A stretch of DNA of 64,000 nt, taken from Chitinivorax tropicus. GTDB lineage: Bacteria > Pseudomonadota > Gammaproteobacteria > Burkholderiales > SCOH01. The DNA is taken from NCBI RefSeq assembly GCF_014202905.1, contig NZ_JACHHY010000002.1, forward strand, positions 208,616 to 272,615. Direction: 5' to 3'. A program made the position numbers and the translations under genes. The notes beneath the pieces are model-generated. The model saw only the letters and a list, made by a program, of their open reading frames with translations, ran no database searches and was not told the origin of the DNA. Shown piece by piece: positions 45,185-54,940 of this stretch (the stretch's first letter is position 1; each line of letters opens with the position of its first letter).

Positions 45185-46117
45185 ATGAAAGCCGCGATTG
45201 CTCTACCCCTTCCCAGCATTGGTCGCCCTGCCTCCTCCCATGCAGGCATGATCGCTTTGGCTATTACGGTCTTGATCTGGGCCAGCTTTTTTCTGTCACT
45301 GCGGGCTGGCGCAAAAGCGCAGCTGCCTGCCGCAGAATTGGCACTGATCCGCTTTGGTCCTGCAGGCCTTTGCTTTTTGCCAACCTTGATCCATAGCTGG
45401 CATCGGATTATTACCGTACCCAAGCGCTACCTGCTGGGCATGATCGCGACAGGTGGATTGCCCTATTTCCTGATTGCCTGCATGGGCATGCGCCATGCCC
45501 CTGTCAGCGATGGCAGCACTTTGATCCCCGGCACCATTCCGCTCTTCGTCGCATTGATCGGCACCTTGTTCTACAAGCAACACACCCCACGCCACCTTTA
45601 TGTCGCACTTGGCCTGATCAGTGCAGGTGCAGCCATCATTTTATTGTTCAACCATGGACAAGGTGATCTGCTGCATGGCTATGGCTTGTTTTTGCTGGGT
45701 AGCCTGATGTGGGCCAATTTCACCTTATGCTTACGGTTGTCTGGGCTCAAACCCGCAGAGGGTGGGGCGGTGATTGCGATCAGCTCATTGCTCGTCCTGC
45801 TCGTCTGGTTCGTGGCCGGGCACCCACCAACGCAGCTTGGCAACATGCCCCTTTCAGCGCTGGCTTTTCATACGCTGGTTCAAGGAATCGGCGTCGGGCT
45901 ACTCGCCACCCTGACCTACGCCTACGCCATCACCAAGCTGGGCGCCCCCAAATCCGCCGCCGCTGGGGCGCTCACTCCCGTACTGGCCTCGCTCCTGGCC
46001 GTGATCATCTTCGACGAGACACCAGGCCTGCCTTCGCTTCTGGGCATGGTGGTGATTGTCATCGGTGTCATCTTGGCAAGCCGCCCCAATACGGCACACG
46101 TCACAACAAAACAATAA
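45185..46117 (+). CDS. EamA/DMT-family transporter
   Basis: A 310-residue membrane protein with about ten transmembrane helices in two EamA repeats (ALAITVLIWASFFLSLRAGA; the second begins LLHGYGLFLLGSLMW). Probably an exporter of an amino acid or other metabolite. The chosen ATG at 45185 has no clear SD; an ATG at 45248 and a TTG at 45122 are alternatives. It precedes the aminotransferase by 14 bases. Confidence 0.88.
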   Translation: MKAAIALPLPSIGRPASSHAGMIALAITVLIWASFFLSLRAGAKAQLPAAELALIRFGPAGLCFLPTLIHSWHRIITVPKRYLLGMIATGGLPYFLIACMGMRHAPVSDGSTLIPGTIPLFVALIGTLFYKQHTPRHLYVALGLISAGAAIILLFNHGQGDLLHGYGLFLLGSLMWANFTLCLRLSGLKPAEGGAVIAISSLLVLLVWFVAGHPPTQLGNMPLSALAFHTLVQGIGVGLLATLTYAYAITKLGAPKSAAAGALTPVLASLLAVIIFDETPGLPSLLGMVVIVIGVILASRPNTAHVTTKQ

Positions 46118-46131
46118 ACTGGAGACACCCC

Positions 46132-47319
46132 ATGTTCCACCATCTGCCACCGGCGGTCATTGACCCTATTCTCAGCGTTGCAGAAGCTTTTCAGCACGAT
46201 AGCCGCCCAAACAAGTTGGATCTGAGCATTGGCGTGTACCGGGACACCCTGGGCCACACCCCTATCATGCGGGCAGTCAAGACTGCTGCCATTGCATTGG
46301 CCTCTGAGCAGCGTACCAAGAGCTATCTGGGCCCGGCGGGTAACCTCCAATTCAATGCGGCCATCACACGCTTGATGCTTGGGCAGGCCGCGCCGACCGA
46401 CCAATGGGTTACCGTGCAGACCCCAGGCGCCAGCGGGGGGCTACGATTGCTGGCCGATCTGATTGCCGCCAGCCGGCCCCATGCCACGGTCTGGATCAGC
46501 AACCCAAGTTACGCCAATCATGCGCCAATCATGCAAGCGGCAGGGCTGACGGTCAGACATTACCCCTATCTCGATGCCGAGATGCGCAGCCTCGATCGGG
46601 CGGCCTTTTTTGATCATGTGCGCCAACTCGGCCTTGACGACGTGTTGTTGGTTCATGGCAGTTGCCACAACCCAAGCGGGGTCGATCTGGAACCAGCCGA
46701 CTGGCAGATGTTGGCGGGGCTCGCCAGCCGGCAGGGGTTCGTACCGTTCATCGATATGGCTTATCAGGGTTTTGGGGATGGGCTGGAAGCCGATGCTGGT
46801 GGGCTACGCATCATGGATCAAGCGTGCGAGCAGCTACTGGCTGTGTACTCCTGCTCGAAACATTTCGGGCTGTATCGAGAGCGTACTGGCGCAGCGCTGG
46901 TCAAAGGTCGGCAGCCATCACTGATTCGCCACAAGCTGTTTGAGCTGGCAAGGCGTCAATACACCATGCCACCTGACCACGGGGCCGAGATCGTGGCGCG
47001 CATTCTGACCGATGCCGCGTTACGCCAGGATTGGGAAGTGGAGCTGGCTGCCATGCGCCAACGAATCCTGCAGACCCGGCACGCACTGGTCAACGCATTG
47101 GCCAAGTACGACATGAACGCACGCCATCTGCTTGCCCATCGCGGCATGTTCTCGATGCTGCCACTGAGCGAGCCGACGCTGGAGGCATTACGTGCTCAGG
47201 CGGCAATCTATTTGATCAAAGGCGGGCGGATCAATCTTGCAGGTTTGCCGGTTGATCAAACCGATCGACTGGCCCAGGCCATTGCTGCTCACAGCCCAGG
47301 CCTGCTCAACCAATCATGA
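46132..47319 (+). CDS. PLP-dependent aromatic/aspartate-type aminotransferase
   Basis: A 395-residue class I aminotransferase. Family segments are LSIGVYRDTLGHTPIMRAVK, SYLGPAGNLQFNAAI, HGSCHNPSGVDL and the PLP lysine in YSCSKHFGLYRERTGA. It belongs to the tyrosine/aspartate aminotransferase (TyrB/AspC) group. GGAG precedes the ATG. With the exporter and divergent Lrp gene it suggests a regulated amino acid unit. Confidence 0.92.
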   Translation: MFHHLPPAVIDPILSVAEAFQHDSRPNKLDLSIGVYRDTLGHTPIMRAVKTAAIALASEQRTKSYLGPAGNLQFNAAITRLMLGQAAPTDQWVTVQTPGASGGLRLLADLIAASRPHATVWISNPSYANHAPIMQAAGLTVRHYPYLDAEMRSLDRAAFFDHVRQLGLDDVLLVHGSCHNPSGVDLEPADWQMLAGLASRQGFVPFIDMAYQGFGDGLEADAGGLRIMDQACEQLLAVYSCSKHFGLYRERTGAALVKGRQPSLIRHKLFELARRQYTMPPDHGAEIVARILTDAALRQDWEVELAAMRQRILQTRHALVNALAKYDMNARHLLAHRGMFSMLPLSEPTLEALRAQAAIYLIKGGRINLAGLPVDQTDRLAQAIAAHSPGLLNQS

Positions 47320-47331
47320 GTGAGCCAATAC

Positions 47332-47366
47332 AAAACGGCGCTTGGGAAAACCCAAGCGCCATTTTG
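47332..47366 (+). terminator. Terminator after aminotransferase
   Basis: Stem GGCGCTTGGG / CCCAAGCGCC with an AAAA loop, followed by ATTTTG. Also serves the converging barrel gene. Confidence 0.88.
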
Positions 47367-47390
47367 AAACACAACCGTTGAATGGATCGA

Positions 47391-48017
47391 TCAGAACCAG
47401 ACGTGGGCATTCATGCCCACATGGTTGCCCTTGAAGGTTTGTGAGCCATCCTCTTCTTTTTGAAACTTGTATTTGATGGCGGTGTACCTCAAACCCACAG
47501 AAACATTGTCGGTTGCCTCGTACTCATACTGCAAAATCAAGCCCGGTGCGTTCTTGAATTTATAGTTGAACCGGCCCGTAAACTCATAAGTCGGGCGCAG
47601 ATCGTATCGAAGCCCCAAGCCTACAGAGTGCTTATCAAAATGATAAGCCGGGATGATTTCGATGGGGTACCGGAAAAACTGGTAGCTCACTTTGGCACCA
47701 TTGTTCAGCGGGTCATCCCCCTGGACAGTATCAAAGTGATAGCCGAATGTCGTCTGGAGTGAGACCGGCAGGTTGCTGAAGCGGTACTTCGTGCCAAAAT
47801 CGAGCTGGAAGAGCCGACCAGCCCGCAGGTTCTCATTATTGACCACTTTGCCGTTTGTTTTATCAACGACATGGATTTTTCCAAACTCATCCCCGCCCAT
47901 GGTGACGCCAACACCGCCACCGACTTTCCAACCCGCTGAATTGGCGGAACCATTATCCGTATCTGCCAATGCGGTACCGCAACACAGCAAGGCAAGGACG
48001 GGGAACCATTTTTTCAT
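47391..48017 (-). CDS. Outer-membrane beta-barrel protein
   Basis: A 208-residue protein with a signal peptide (ends GTALAD). Repeated aromatic-ended strands (LQTTFGYHF, VSYQFFRYPIEIIPAYHF, VGLRYTAIKYKF) and a terminal Trp-Phe (HVWF) mark it as a barrel. I cannot assign a substrate. Confidence 0.75.
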   Translation of the reverse strand: MKKWFPVLALLCCGTALADTDNGSANSAGWKVGGGVGVTMGGDEFGKIHVVDKTNGKVVNNENLRAGRLFQLDFGTKYRFSNLPVSLQTTFGYHFDTVQGDDPLNNGAKVSYQFFRYPIEIIPAYHFDKHSVGLGLRYDLRPTYEFTGRFNYKFKNAPGLILQYEYEATDNVSVGLRYTAIKYKFQKEEDGSQTFKGNHVGMNAHVWF

Positions 48018-48106
48018 TGCTCATCTCCGGCATATATCATATTTGGCAGATTATACTGCGTTTCATGACATTGTTGTTTTCAAAACCCATATTCTCAGCA
48101 AACGCA

Positions 48107-48910
48107 TCATTTATTGGTATGCACCCAATGCTGCCAGCACTCGAACAATGCAGGGTCCAGTGCCGCAATGGCTGAGCGGCGCCAGATATTGTCGGACCAG
48201 AAATCCTCATGGTGGATACTGCCCAGACGCCCACCAGCCTCTATCAAGATCAATGCCCCTGCTGCGTAGTCCCACAGCCGCTGACCGCCATGCAGAATGA
48301 GATCGAAACGCCCTGCCGCTACCCAGCACCAGTCCAAAGTGCTTGCCCCAAGATTCCGTTGGCTGCCGAATGGCGCAACCGTCATCAGCCGGGCGGGCAG
48401 TTTGCCTGGCAACCACTTTAGCTCGACCCCGGCTACGGCTTCCGATATTGCGGGTCGATGATTCTTCAGCGGCAGGCGGGTGCCATTCATGAAGGCACCC
48501 ACTCCCTGCATTGCATAGAACGTTTCATCTGAGCAGGGGTTGTAGATCACGCCCAGAACGGGTCGACCTTTTTGCAGAAATGCCACTGATATCGCAAAAT
48601 AAGGCAAGCCATGCACAAAATTGGTGGTGCCATCAATCGGATCAACACACCACAGGCCATCATGGCCACTTTCCCACAATGCCAGCTGCTCTTCATCGCT
48701 CATTTCTTCGCCCAGTACCGGTGCATTCAGAATACCGGGCAATTCACGCTTCAACCCCTCCTGTGAGGCTAAATCAGCTTCCGTGAATAAGGTTCCATCA
48801 TATTTCCGCGAATAGGCAACATTCAGAAAACGAGGCATGACCTCGCTTTGCGCAATCCGCTTGACGGCGGCGATGGTTGCTTCCAGCGTATTCCAGTTCA
48901 CGTCGTACAT
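48107..48910 (-). CDS. Inositol monophosphatase family protein
   Basis: A 267-residue phosphatase. The metal-binding motifs are GEEMSDEE (motif 1) and CVDPIDGTTNFVHG (motif 2), with WDYAAGALILIEAGG (motif 3) near the C-terminus. It dephosphorylates a sugar or inositol phosphate; SuhB is related but the match is not close enough for that name. Confidence 0.9.
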   Translation of the reverse strand: MYDVNWNTLEATIAAVKRIAQSEVMPRFLNVAYSRKYDGTLFTEADLASQEGLKRELPGILNAPVLGEEMSDEEQLALWESGHDGLWCVDPIDGTTNFVHGLPYFAISVAFLQKGRPVLGVIYNPCSDETFYAMQGVGAFMNGTRLPLKNHRPAISEAVAGVELKWLPGKLPARLMTVAPFGSQRNLGASTLDWCWVAAGRFDLILHGGQRLWDYAAGALILIEAGGRLGSIHHEDFWSDNIWRRSAIAALDPALFECWQHWVHTNK

Positions 48911-49126
48911 CGGGTTTCCACTTCTATTTTAAGTATGACTGTATGCAACGCCTCAGTGCGATATGGCTCTGCTTGGTAGGCCGTGTAGGCCATGAAGCCA
49001 TGTCAACAGAGCCGTGGTGAAAAGCGGTGTCGATTGCTGGATCGCGAGAAGATACAATGCGGCTCACTGCCTTACCTGCTTGCTCATTGCTTGACCAGAC
49101 AAACCCAACATGCTTTTCACAACACA

Positions 49127-49846
49127 ATGCCACGCTTCTATATAGATACTCCACTCGCTACGGACATTTTATTGACACTTCCGGAAGCAGTCTGCCGCCA
49201 TATTCAAGTGCTTCGTCTACAGCAAGATGACACCATCACCTTGTTTGATGGCTCGGGCAGCCAGACCGATGCCACGATTGTGGAGATGGGCAAAAAACGT
49301 GTGTCAGTGCAGACCCATACCTTACAACAGATCAGCCGCGAATCGCCACTGCACATTACCCTTGTGCAAGCGGTATCCAGTGGGGATCGCATGGATTACA
49401 CATTGCAGAAAGCAGTTGAGCTAGGGGTATCACGCATCATTCCGGTCATCAGTGAACGGTCGGTGGTCAGATTGCAAGGTGAACGCGCCGAGAAGCGTAT
49501 TCAACACTGGCAAGGTGTGATCATCAGCGCCTGCGAGCAATGTGGTCGGAACACCGTGCCAGAAGTCTCACCACTGCAACCTTTTGCACAGTGGGTCAAA
49601 CAACCACACCCAGCAGGTGTGAACCTGATGCTCTCGCCGCAGGGAACAAGGCAATTGAAGCAACTGGAGCTCTCAACCCAGCTATCGCTCCTGGCCGGCC
49701 CAGAGGGTGGATTGACGGCGAGTGAAGAGGCGGTGGCCATCGAACAGGGCTGGCAACCGATCAGCCTCGGCCCCCGTATTTTGCGGACTGAGACGGCTGC
49801 CGTCGCAACCATGGCGGCGTTACAAGCTTTATGGGGCGATATGTAA
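49127..49846 (+). CDS. rsmE: 16S rRNA (uracil-1498-N3)-methyltransferase RsmE
   Basis: A 239-residue SPOUT methyltransferase of normal length. The N-terminal PUA-like domain (MPRFYID, VLRLQQDDTITLFDGSG) is followed by the trefoil knot with ALSLGPRILRTETAAV-like LGPRILRTETAAVA and LLAGPEGGLTASEE. It methylates U1498 of 16S rRNA. Start 49127 is set by the domain start; the frame is open upstream to 48992. Confidence 0.95.
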   Translation: MPRFYIDTPLATDILLTLPEAVCRHIQVLRLQQDDTITLFDGSGSQTDATIVEMGKKRVSVQTHTLQQISRESPLHITLVQAVSSGDRMDYTLQKAVELGVSRIIPVISERSVVRLQGERAEKRIQHWQGVIISACEQCGRNTVPEVSPLQPFAQWVKQPHPAGVNLMLSPQGTRQLKQLELSTQLSLLAGPEGGLTASEEAVAIEQGWQPISLGPRILRTETAAVATMAALQALWGDM

Positions 49847-50189
49847 GCCCTCCCTCCATTTCAATTTCCCTCTCCTCCCACCGAATACCGCCACATCGAG
49901 CGGTGCCGGTACTTCAACTATCGAGTGGCGATGGCCTCATGCCACGCCCGCTCGACTCCTCATTCGCCTCCATCCTGTTCGGTCAAGTGGGCCTTGATTA
50001 CCTATATTTCCTTCAGTTGGGCGCCCTGATGGGTCATTTTTACTTGATCATTACACAAGCTTACTCATACCTTACATTTTGCTTTACAAAAATTTAGAGT
50101 AGAACTATAGTTCAAAGCGGTTGGCTTACCATATACAGCTATAAAACCATACAAATCATATATTTCCACAAGGTTGGAAGGAGATGGCC
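49847..50189. other. 343-base leader of the sugar ABC operon
   Basis: No gene seen. It becomes AT-rich after 50040 and holds a sigma70-like promoter overlapping a palindrome. Confidence 0.55.
50083..50113 (+). promoter_or_regulatory. Predicted sigma70 promoter with overlapping palindromic operator
   Basis: -35 TTTACA (50083-50088), 17-base spacer, -10 TATAGT (50106-50111). The perfect 12-bp palindrome GAACTATAGTTC (50102-50113) contains the -10. A repressor binding there would block RNA polymerase. The sugar-binding protein gene starts 79 bases downstream. Confidence 0.6.
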
Positions 50190-51446
50190 ATGATTCGCAC
50201 GATGTCAAAATCGCTTAAATTCCTGTCCATGGCAGGTCTTGTCAGTGTTGCAATGGCAGCTCAAGCCGGTGAGGTGGAGGTGCTGCACTGGTGGACTTCA
50301 GGCGGCGAGGCCAAAGCAGCAGCCGAGCTGAAGAAGATCATGCAAAGCAAAGGGCACACCTGGAAAGACTTTGCCGTGGCTGGTGGCGCAGGCGACAACG
50401 CCATGACCGTCCTGAAATCCCGCGTGGTGTCCGGCAACCCACCTGCGGCAGCACAGATCAAAGGCCCTTCCATCCAGGAGTGGGGTGATGAAGGCGTCCT
50501 GGCCAATCTGAATGATGTCGCCAAGGCTGAACAATGGGATACCGTGCTGCCTAAAGTCGTGGCCGATGTCATGAAATACAAAGGCAATTATGTTGCCGCA
50601 CCGGTGAATGTGCACCGTGTCAACTGGCTGTGGGTCAACCCAGAGGTGCTGAAAAAAGCGGGGGCGAAGGTTCCCACCAATTGGAATGAATTCTTCGATA
50701 CCGCTGAAAAGCTGCAAAAAGCAGGTGTCGTGCCACTTGCCCATGGTGGCCAGGCCTGGCAGGACGCCACGGTTTTCGAAGCCGTGGCATTGGGCCTAGG
50801 CGGTACCGACTTCTACAAAAAAGCGTTTGTGCAACTGGATCAGGCCACCCTGAAAAGCCCAAAAATGGAAGAGGTGCTGACGACATACAAGAAGCTGAAG
50901 AAGTATGTTGATAAGAATAGCCCAGGCCGTGACTGGAACCTGGCTACAGCAATGGTCATCCAGGGCAAAGCCGGGATGCAGATCATGGGTGACTGGGCAA
51001 AAGGGGAATTCCTGGCCGCTAACAAAGTCCCTGGCAAAGACTTCGTCTGTACACCCGCCCCCGGCACCAGCAATGCCTTCACCTTCAACATCGACAGTTT
51101 TGCCATGTTCAAATTGTCTGGCGACTCAGCAAAAGCGCAGAAAGACCTGGCCGCTGCCATCATGAGCCCCCAATTCCAGGAAGTCTTCAACTTGAACAAA
51201 GGCTCCATCCCTGCCCGCTTGAATATGGACATGGCCAAGTTTGATGATTGCGGAAAACAATCGTCAAAAGACTTTGTTGCGACTTCCAAATCCGGTGGGC
51301 TGTTGCCGTCATGGGCACATGGCATGGCGATGTATTCAGCTACACAGGGCGCTATTCAAGACGCGATTTCGCAGTTTTGGAATACAGACAGCATGACCGC
51401 CAAGCAAGCGGTGGACAAGATTGCCGCTGCGGCCAAGGTCCGATAG
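50190..51446 (+). CDS. gtsA: ABC sugar transporter, substrate-binding protein (glucose/mannose type)
   Basis: A 418-residue periplasmic binding protein with a signal peptide (ends MAAQAGE). Segments closely match the Pseudomonas glucose-binding GtsA: VLHWWTSGGEAKA, IKGPSIQEW, PVNVHRVNWLWVNPEVLKKA and GMQIMGDWAKGEF. It should deliver glucose, mannose or a related sugar. The ATG at 50190 has AAGGAG six bases upstream; the ATG at 50184 overlaps that SD. Confidence 0.9.
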   Translation: MIRTMSKSLKFLSMAGLVSVAMAAQAGEVEVLHWWTSGGEAKAAAELKKIMQSKGHTWKDFAVAGGAGDNAMTVLKSRVVSGNPPAAAQIKGPSIQEWGDEGVLANLNDVAKAEQWDTVLPKVVADVMKYKGNYVAAPVNVHRVNWLWVNPEVLKKAGAKVPTNWNEFFDTAEKLQKAGVVPLAHGGQAWQDATVFEAVALGLGGTDFYKKAFVQLDQATLKSPKMEEVLTTYKKLKKYVDKNSPGRDWNLATAMVIQGKAGMQIMGDWAKGEFLAANKVPGKDFVCTPAPGTSNAFTFNIDSFAMFKLSGDSAKAQKDLAAAIMSPQFQEVFNLNKGSIPARLNMDMAKFDDCGKQSSKDFVATSKSGGLLPSWAHGMAMYSATQGAIQDAISQFWNTDSMTAKQAVDKIAAAAKVR

Positions 51447-51751
51447 GCGTAGCTTGGGCGGACTGCTCACACTCTTTTGATTCACCTTGATGTTTACCTG
51501 CCGTGGTCAGCATTGTCATCGATACGATGTGAGCCCGCATGCTTCTGTACAGCCATGCAGAGTATGGGGTGTTCATATCGCATCGGGGGCATGCAGACCC
51601 GTTTGCTGATCCTGAGCACATCGTGCCCAGGCTGACGCCCCGGCGGCTTGCCCGCCGCCGGCACTTTTTGATTGGCTTCGCCTGTCAATCACCCAACAGA
51701 GCCTAAAATCGAATCGGGTATGTCACCGTACCGATGCGCTAGGAGTGAAAC
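51447..51751. other. 305-base spacer within the sugar operon
   Basis: No gene. It holds a hairpin with T-run (51640-51669), so the binding-protein mRNA is probably made in excess of the permease mRNA. Confidence 0.6.
51640..51669 (+). terminator. Intercistronic terminator/attenuator
   Basis: Stem CCGGCGGC / GCCGCCGG with a 6-base loop, then CAC and TTTTT. It lies between the binding-protein and permease genes. Confidence 0.75.
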
Positions 51752-52648
51752 ATGTCTCAACCTGCTGCTGCCAACTATGGCTCGTTTGACAAGTGGCTAC
51801 CAAAGCTGGTTCTGGCCCCTTCTTTCGTTCTGACATTGGTGTTCGTCTATGGGTTCATCATCTGGAACGGCTACCTGTCCTTTACCCCCTCCCGCATTCT
51901 GCCGAATTACGAATGGGCGGGTCTGATTCAATACGAACGCCTGTTCGAGAATGAGCGCTGGTGGGTTGCGGTCAAGAACCTGGGGATCTTCGGTTCGCTG
52001 TTCATGGGTGTCTCGATGGCGCTCGGCTTGCTGTTGGCAATCTTCCTGGATCAAAAGATCAGGATGGAGGGTGCATTACGTACCATCTATCTCTATCCCA
52101 TGGCCCTGTCGTTCATTGTCACCGGCACGGCATGGAAATGGATTCTGAACCCTGGCCTGGGTTTGGAGCATCTGATGCACCAATGGGGGTTTGAGAATTT
52201 CACCTTCGACTGGCTCGTGAACACAGACATGTCCATCTACACGGTGGTGATTGCGGGGGTGTGGCAGTCGTCTGGCTTCGTCATGGCCTTGTTCCTGGCT
52301 GGTCTCCGGGGCATTGATGATTCGATCATCAAAGCGGCCCAAGTCGATGGCGCCTCGTTGCCACGTATTTACTGGCGCATCATTGTGCCCTGCTTGCGCC
52401 CGGTCTTTTTCTCGACATTGATGATTCTTGCCCACTTGGCAATCAAGAGCTTTGATCTGGTCATGGCGCTGACCTCGGGTGGCCCAGGTTTCTCTTCAGA
52501 CGTCCCCGCCACCTTCATGTACTCGATGGCGTTCACACGAGGCCAGATCGGCATGGGGGCCGCCAGCGCGATGATGATGCTGGCTACATTGGCGGCGCTG
52601 GTCGTTCCTTATCTATATTCAGAATTGCGGAATAGCAAACATGGCTGA
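51752..52648 (+). CDS. gtsB: ABC sugar transporter permease 1
   Basis: A 298-residue inner-membrane permease with about six helices. The EAA-loop (LRGIDDSIIKAAQVDGASLP) is near residue 190. Part of a CUT1-family importer with the binding protein before it and the second permease after it; the genes overlap by eight bases at 52641. The SD AGGAG is upstream of the start. Confidence 0.92.
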   Translation: MSQPAAANYGSFDKWLPKLVLAPSFVLTLVFVYGFIIWNGYLSFTPSRILPNYEWAGLIQYERLFENERWWVAVKNLGIFGSLFMGVSMALGLLLAIFLDQKIRMEGALRTIYLYPMALSFIVTGTAWKWILNPGLGLEHLMHQWGFENFTFDWLVNTDMSIYTVVIAGVWQSSGFVMALFLAGLRGIDDSIIKAAQVDGASLPRIYWRIIVPCLRPVFFSTLMILAHLAIKSFDLVMALTSGGPGFSSDVPATFMYSMAFTRGQIGMGAASAMMMLATLAALVVPYLYSELRNSKHG

Positions 52649-53582
52649 TACTCAGAATATGACCGCAACGGCAACCATGCCGATTGCACCGAGTACGACA
52701 GAGGGCCAATCCATGAGTTTCATCACACGCTGGCTGCCGGGGCCGGGGCGCTTCATCTTGTATGCGGTGCTGTTTACGGTGGCGATCTACTATTTGTTGC
52801 CGCTCTATGTCATGGTCACCACCTCGCTGAAAAGCATGGATGAAATTCGGGAAGGCAATCTGCTTGCCCTGCCCAGCGCCCCCGGTTTCGCCGCTTGGGC
52901 AAAGGCATGGGGCGAGGCTTGCACAGGTGTCGCTTGTGATGGGTTGAAAGGTTACTTCTGGAACTCGGTCAAAATGGTGGTGCCATCGGTCATCCTTTCC
53001 ACCATGCTGGGGGCGGTCAACGGCTACATCCTCTCGAAATGGCGCTTCCGTGGGTCTGAAGTCATCTTTGCCATGATGATGTTCGGTGTCTTCCTGCCCT
53101 TGCAGGTCATCCTGTTGCCTATGGCACAGACACTAGGCTGGCTTGGCCTGGCAAAGTCCACGACAGGTCTGGTCTTCGTCCATTGCGTCATGGGGATTGC
53201 CTCCACCACGCTGTTCTTCCGAAATTACTATGTCGGCATTCCTGACGAACTGATCAAGGCCGCCACACTGGATGGTGCTGGGTTCTGGCGGATCTTCTTC
53301 CGCATCATCCTACCGCTTTCCACACCCATCATCATGGTGACCACCATCTGGCAATTCACCCAGATCTGGAATGATTTTCTGTTTGGCGTGGTGTTCTCCG
53401 CAGGCGATTCCCAGCCTATCACGGTTGGCTTGAACAACCTGGCCAACACCTCATCCAGCGTCAAGGAATACAACGTGGACATGGCTGCTGCGATCATTGC
53501 GGGCTTGCCGACCCTGTTCGTCTATGTGGTGGCCGGAAAATATTTTGTGCGTGGGCTGACTGCCGGCGCTGTGAAGGGCTAA
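52641..53582 (+). CDS. gtsC: ABC sugar transporter permease 2
   Basis: A 313-residue permease with a cytoplasmic N-terminus and six helices. The EAA-loop is GIPDELIKAATLDGAGF. It pairs with permease 1 to form the channel. Transcription and translation are coupled by the overlap with the preceding gene. Confidence 0.92.
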   Translation: MADTQNMTATATMPIAPSTTEGQSMSFITRWLPGPGRFILYAVLFTVAIYYLLPLYVMVTTSLKSMDEIREGNLLALPSAPGFAAWAKAWGEACTGVACDGLKGYFWNSVKMVVPSVILSTMLGAVNGYILSKWRFRGSEVIFAMMMFGVFLPLQVILLPMAQTLGWLGLAKSTTGLVFVHCVMGIASTTLFFRNYYVGIPDELIKAATLDGAGFWRIFFRIILPLSTPIIMVTTIWQFTQIWNDFLFGVVFSAGDSQPITVGLNNLANTSSSVKEYNVDMAAAIIAGLPTLFVYVVAGKYFVRGLTAGAVKG

Positions 53583-53634
53583 TGACATTTCGCAGGCGTG
53601 GCCAACAAGGCTGCCCATGCACAAGGAGAATGAA

Positions 53635-54750
53635 GTGGGTGCGTTGAAAATCAAGCATGTTCGCAAGAGCTACGGTGGTACAGACATTCTGAAAGGCATC
53701 GACCTGGAAATCGATGCCGGGCAATTCCTGATTCTGGTCGGCCCATCCGGCTGTGGTAAATCCACACTATTGGGCCTGATCTCTGGCCTGGAGCAAACCA
53801 CCAGCGGTGAAATCTGGATTGGTGACCGCATGGTCAACAATGTCGCCCCCAAGGATCGTGACATTGCGATGGTGTTCCAGAGCTATGCGCTCTATCCCAA
53901 TATGAATGTGAAACAGAACATCGCCTTTGGCATGGAAATGCGCAATGTGCCCAAGGCAGAACAGGAGCAAATCATTGCTCGCGTGGCCAAGATGCTGCAG
54001 ATAGAGCATTTGTTGGATCGCAAGCCCAGCCAGCTGTCAGGCGGGCAACGGCAGCGCGTGGCCATGGGGCGTGCACTGGCGCGTAATCCCGGCCTGTTCC
54101 TGTTCGATGAGCCTTTGTCGAACCTCGATGCAAAACTGCGTGTGGAAATGCGGACCGAGATCAAGCGACTCCACGAACGCACCAAGACCACGGTCGTCTA
54201 CGTCACACATGATCAGATCGAGGCCATGACCCTTGGCGATCGGATTGCCGTCATGAAAGACGGCATCATCCAGCAGTTTGGCGGCCCGCAAGACATCTAC
54301 GACAACCCAGCCAATATGTTTGTGGCCGGCTTCATTGGCTCTCCTTCGATGAATTTCATACTCAGCACTGTCGAAAAGACTCAGGAAGGCGTCGGCGTTA
54401 AGGTCGAAAGCGGCAATAAACAGTTTGTCCTGCCTTTGCGTGCAGATGCCGCTGCCAAGCTCAGTAGCTGGGTGGGCAAGGAAATCGTGTTTGGCATTCG
54501 ACCAGAGCAAATCACCGGTACAGTCAATATTCAGCAAGACAACCCCCATATCACCAAGGCGGATTGCAAGGTTGAGATTGTCGAGCCTACCGGGCCCGAT
54601 ACCCTGACCTTCATCAATCTCAATGGCAAGGAAGCCGTCTGCCGCGTCCACCCATCCGAAGCCAAGCGCCCAGGCGAGCGGATGCAGCTGGCCTTTGATA
54701 TGTCCAAGGCCGTCTTCTTTGACCCAAGCTCAGAAGCAAGGGTCGCCTGA
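53635..54750 (+). CDS. ABC sugar transporter ATPase, MalK/UgpC type
   Basis: A 371-residue ATPase. Walker A is GPSGCGKST, signature LSGGQRQRVAMGRA, Walker B LFLFDEPLSNLDAKLR, and the His-loop VYVTHDQIEAMT; the C-terminal TOBE domain binds regulatory partners. I choose GTG at 53635 because AAGGAG lies six bases upstream; the ATG at 53617 lacks an SD, and the family start follows (GALKIKHVRKSYGG). Confidence 0.93.
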   Translation: MGALKIKHVRKSYGGTDILKGIDLEIDAGQFLILVGPSGCGKSTLLGLISGLEQTTSGEIWIGDRMVNNVAPKDRDIAMVFQSYALYPNMNVKQNIAFGMEMRNVPKAEQEQIIARVAKMLQIEHLLDRKPSQLSGGQRQRVAMGRALARNPGLFLFDEPLSNLDAKLRVEMRTEIKRLHERTKTTVVYVTHDQIEAMTLGDRIAVMKDGIIQQFGGPQDIYDNPANMFVAGFIGSPSMNFILSTVEKTQEGVGVKVESGNKQFVLPLRADAAAKLSSWVGKEIVFGIRPEQITGTVNIQQDNPHITKADCKVEIVEPTGPDTLTFINLNGKEAVCRVHPSEAKRPGERMQLAFDMSKAVFFDPSSEARVA

Positions 54751-54940
54751 CACCAGCACCATTGCCTGCCACCGAAAACACGGCAGGCAATGTCCCACAT
54801 TCTGTCGAAAGGGCTTCCGGACGGGGGATGAGTCCATGCCGACAGAACCGGACATTCTGAGGCTGGGCGATCCATATACGTGACATCTTCGGGCGCACAA
54901 GCTATCCTCGCCCGACCGATTTCCAGATACTCCTTGCCGC

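Noticed and set aside
45709..46131. Upstream extension of the aminotransferase frame through the exporter gene
   Set aside because: The extension overlaps the EamA gene in another frame; the aminotransferase domain starts at 46132, where GGAG and a family-type N-terminus are found.
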